The notes under the pieces are model-generated. The model worked only from the letters and a program-made list of their open reading frames with translations. It was not told the DNA's origin and made no database searches. A program made the translations under genes and the position numbers. DNA of 7,417 bases from Prolixibacteraceae bacterium (GTDB lineage Bacteria > Bacteroidota > Bacteroidia > Bacteroidales > Prolixibacteraceae): contig JAFGGF010000286.1 of NCBI GenBank assembly GCA_016930735.1, positions 1 through 7,417 on the forward strand, in the 5' to 3' direction. Numbering within the stretch: position 1 is the stretch's first letter; each line of letters begins with the position of its first letter. Of this stretch, positions 5,247 to 7,417 are shown piece after piece.

Positions 5247-7417
5247 TCAGTTAATCGTATGTTTAAAAACGGGTTCAGTGGATTTGGGATTTTTTTTTGC
5301 TATAAATTCAGGAAGTGTAAAAAGGAATTTACTGCCTTGCCCGTGTATGCTTTCAATTTTTAATTCACCACCCATAATTTTTACAAATTCATTTACCAAT
5401 TTTAATCCTATTCCGCTACCGCTTTCATTTTCAGTCCCGTTTTTTGTAAAAAATAAATCGGGAGAAAGAATTTTTGACTGGTCTTCTTTTGAAATTCCAA
5501 TCCCGGTATCTTTAACAGAAACTACAATTTTATTATCAAAAGAACTTCCGGAAATATGGATATTGCCTCCACGGGGAGTAAATTTAACAGCATTGGAAAT
5601 CAGGTTCCTTAAAGCCAGGTTTATCAATTCATTATCGGCAAGTGCAACAACATTTTCGTCGCAATCGACTGTAAAATTGATTTCTTTTTTTGCTAACGAT
5701 GATTTAAATAAATATTCAATCTGATTAATTTCATCAAGTATTTTAACCGGAACTTTTTTCGGATCAACTTTTTTCTTCTGGTTTTTAGCCCAACCAAGCA
5801 GGTTATCAAGAAGGTTCAATGTAGCTTCAGCCAGTTCTTCTGATAAGACAAGTGCTTCCTTTTTTGTTTCTTCATCCAGTTCCTCCTGCCTGAGAAAGTC
5901 AATCGAATCTTTTATGGAAATAATCGGCGACCTTAAATCATGAGAGATAACAGAAAAGATTTTATTATTTAAAACAGCCAGTTTTTCCAGTTCATCGTTT
6001 TTGCCTGAGACGGATTTACCCAGACTCAGGTCGTTATATAGTTTCCGGTTACTTTTATATCCTTTAAAAATAAGAATAGAAAAGAAAGAAATTAAAATAA
6101 CCAGTAATACTATTGAAATAATTAAAAGGTTTTGAATTCTGTTGTTCGAATCATCTTTACTGAAAATCGAACTTTTATTCTTTCTGGTTGATTCGCGGTT
6201 TGCAGTTAATCCGGTTGAACTGTTAACATGCTCGTATTTATTTATTTCATTTTTTAATATTTCATTATTTACGATAATTGCCAGTGAATCTTTAAACTGG
6301 TTACTTAAAAGTAAAAAACGTGAAGCTGAAATAAACTGCCCTCTTTCGTTCATAACCTGCCCCAGGGTAAATGCACTTTTTTGTTTTAAAATCAGATTCC
6401 TGCTTTTCCGTGCTTCTTCGTATGCGATTGCAGCAGCTCCGGCCGCATCATTAATATCACCCAGTTGATATAAAATCCGGGAGTATATTTCATAATATTC
6501 TGCTTTTATTCCTGAATCCTGAGTTTTTTGAATTTCATCCTGATTTTTTTCGATCAGGTTTTTCGATTCGGTTAACTGGTTGTTATTGTATAAAATATCA
6601 GCTTTTTTATTTATTCCCGACAGATATAATGATTCGTTTCCAGTCAGTCCTGCTAATTCGATCGATTTTTCAATCGAACTTAAAGCCATGTCCAGCTTTT
6701 TTATTTTTTGAAAAAAGGAAGCCAGGAATAAGTTTGTTTCGGATAAAATTTCAGGATTATTTGCAGAATTCAATTCCAGAGATTCATTAAGAATATGATA
6801 TGACAACGAATCCATTCCAAGAGCGATGTAAACAAAGCCAAGCTTGTTATTTATTTTTGCTGCCAGTTCCCGGTATTTATTAGTGCTGAATAAACTTTTT
6901 GAAGTTTTAAGGTTTTTAAAAGCTTCATCAAACCTTGATTGCAAAATTTGAATTTTGGCAATATTATAATATGCAATTGAAATGGCTTCTGAATCGCGGG
7001 TTTTTAATCCCTTACTGATCACGTTGGTGTATAATTGTATCCCTTTTTCCAGGTTCCCTTCTGCAATTTCAAGGTCAGCCATAAAGTTGAGTTGCTGTAA
7101 AAGCCAGAAGGTATCCTTCATCGATGTATAAATATCTTTTGCAGAAGTTGCATAATTTCGCGCTGTCTCCGTATCCCCGATAGTCAGATAATATTTACCA
7201 AGTTCCTGTTCAGAACGTGCTGTATAAAAACGGTCGTTTAAAAGATTTGAAAGATGCCGTGCTTTTTCAAAATATAATAATGCCGAGTCGGAGTTCGCAT
7301 TGGTTAAAAAGTAGTTTCCGAGTTCAAGGTAAGTTTCGATACCAACTGAGTTATTTGCATTTGCTTTGAAAATATTTTCGGCTTCCTTCAGAGATTCTAA
7401 CCGGTTTGTTGCCTCAA
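5247..7417 (-). CDS. TPR-repeat sensor histidine kinase (N-terminus outside window)
   Basis: The frame stays open from the stop at 5247-5249 to the right edge, giving 722 visible residues. The first ATG (7121) is internal, because the 98 codons before it continue the same helical repeats (YLELGNYFLTNANSDSALLYFEKA). Visible residues 1 to about 385 are TPR-type helix pairs. A single membrane helix follows at about 427-450 (6066-6137), then a short coiled linker and a HisKA domain with the phospho-accepting His in ISHDLRSP (residue 492, + strand 5940-5942). The HATPase_c domain has N box NLALRNLISNAVKF (599-612), G1 DTGIGIS (636-642) and G2 GSGIGL (666-671). All catalytic motifs are intact. The family autophosphorylates and passes phosphate to a response regulator. 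By analogy the TPRs are periplasmic sensors, but the needed signal peptide lies outside the window. No receiver domain is fused at the C-terminus and none is encoded beside it. Confidence 0.93.
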   Translation of the reverse strand, partial: EATNRLESLKEAENIFKANANNSVGIETYLELGNYFLTNANSDSALLYFEKARHLSNLLNDRFYTARSEQELGKYYLTIGDTETARNYATSAKDIYTSMKDTFWLLQQLNFMADLEIAEGNLEKGIQLYTNVISKGLKTRDSEAISIAYYNIAKIQILQSRFDEAFKNLKTSKSLFSTNKYRELAAKINNKLGFVYIALGMDSLSYHILNESLELNSANNPEILSETNLFLASFFQKIKKLDMALSSIEKSIELAGLTGNESLYLSGINKKADILYNNNQLTESKNLIEKNQDEIQKTQDSGIKAEYYEIYSRILYQLGDINDAAGAAAIAYEEARKSRNLILKQKSAFTLGQVMNERGQFISASRFLLLSNQFKDSLAIIVNNEILKNEINKYEHVNSSTGLTANRESTRKNKSSIFSKDDSNNRIQNLLIISIVLLVILISFFSILIFKGYKSNRKLYNDLSLGKSVSGKNDELEKLAVLNNKIFSVISHDLRSPIISIKDSIDFLRQEELDEETKKEALVLSEELAEATLNLLDNLLGWAKNQKKKVDPKKVPVKILDEINQIEYLFKSSLAKKEINFTVDCDENVVALADNELINLALRNLISNAVKFTPRGGNIHISGSSFDNKIVVSVKDTGIGISKEDQSKILSPDLFFTKNGTENESGSGIGLKLVNEFVKIMGGELKIESIHGQGSKFLFTLPEFIAKKNPKSTEPVFKHTIN

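Noticed and set aside
5223..5249. Hairpin just after the kinase stop as an intrinsic terminator
   Set aside because: The AACTGA/TCAGTT stem is AT-rich and short, and no U-run follows it on the - strand.
5077..5724. 215-codon open frame on the + strand
   Set aside because: Most of it is antisense to the kinase ATPase domain, whose motifs on the - strand are unmistakable, and its translation shows no domain.
6142..6468. 108-codon + strand frame inside the kinase gene
   Set aside because: Antisense to the TPR and linker region of the kinase, with no independent support.

Overview
This is an AT-rich window, mostly well-packed genes, that most likely comes from the chromosome of a member of the Bacteroidota (Bacteroidales/Marinilabiliales-like; the order is a guess). 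Three things point there. A textbook Bacteroidetes sigma-ABfr promoter (TTG-N19-TAnnTTTG) stands upstream of the tRNA. No Shine-Dalgarno sequence is visible before any of the gene starts. The gene types are also typical of the phylum: a TPR-fused histidine kinase, an NtrC-type regulator without a helix-turn-helix, and a DUF2846-like lipoprotein.

Layout. The left part reads on the + strand. It begins with the 3' part of a rhodanese-like gene (1-477, cut by the window edge), followed by a second, membrane-anchored rhodanese-like gene (505-1143) and a clear intrinsic terminator (1176-1207). Next come a sigma-54-type response regulator (1325-2482) and a short Ppx/GppA-family phosphatase (2625-3533). 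The right part reads on the - strand. Running leftwards from the right edge it holds a large TPR-sensor histidine kinase (5247-7417, N-terminus outside the window), a gene-poor gap (4777-5246), a tRNA-Cys(GCA) with its own promoter and terminator (4611-4776), and a two-gene unit encoding an exported glycine-zipper-like protein (3984-4523) and a lipoprotein (3526-3972). The lipoprotein gene converges on ppx and overlaps it by 8 bp.

How the parts may work together. The two rhodanese-like proteins look like one transcription unit. Both have lost the catalytic cysteine of the rhodanese loop, and both end in the same basic-Ser-x-Val-Ala-x-Gly-Gly-Cys tail, so the C-terminal cysteine may be the working thiol; this is the most unusual feature here. 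The response regulator keeps all phosphorylation and ATPase motifs, has GAFTSA in place of GAFTGA, and stops before any DNA-binding domain. It may therefore act on sigma-54 RNA polymerase without binding an enhancer. The histidine kinase has no response regulator beside it in the window; whether it pairs with the regulator at 1325-2482 cannot be judged. No CRISPR array, insertion sequence or prophage gene is visible.
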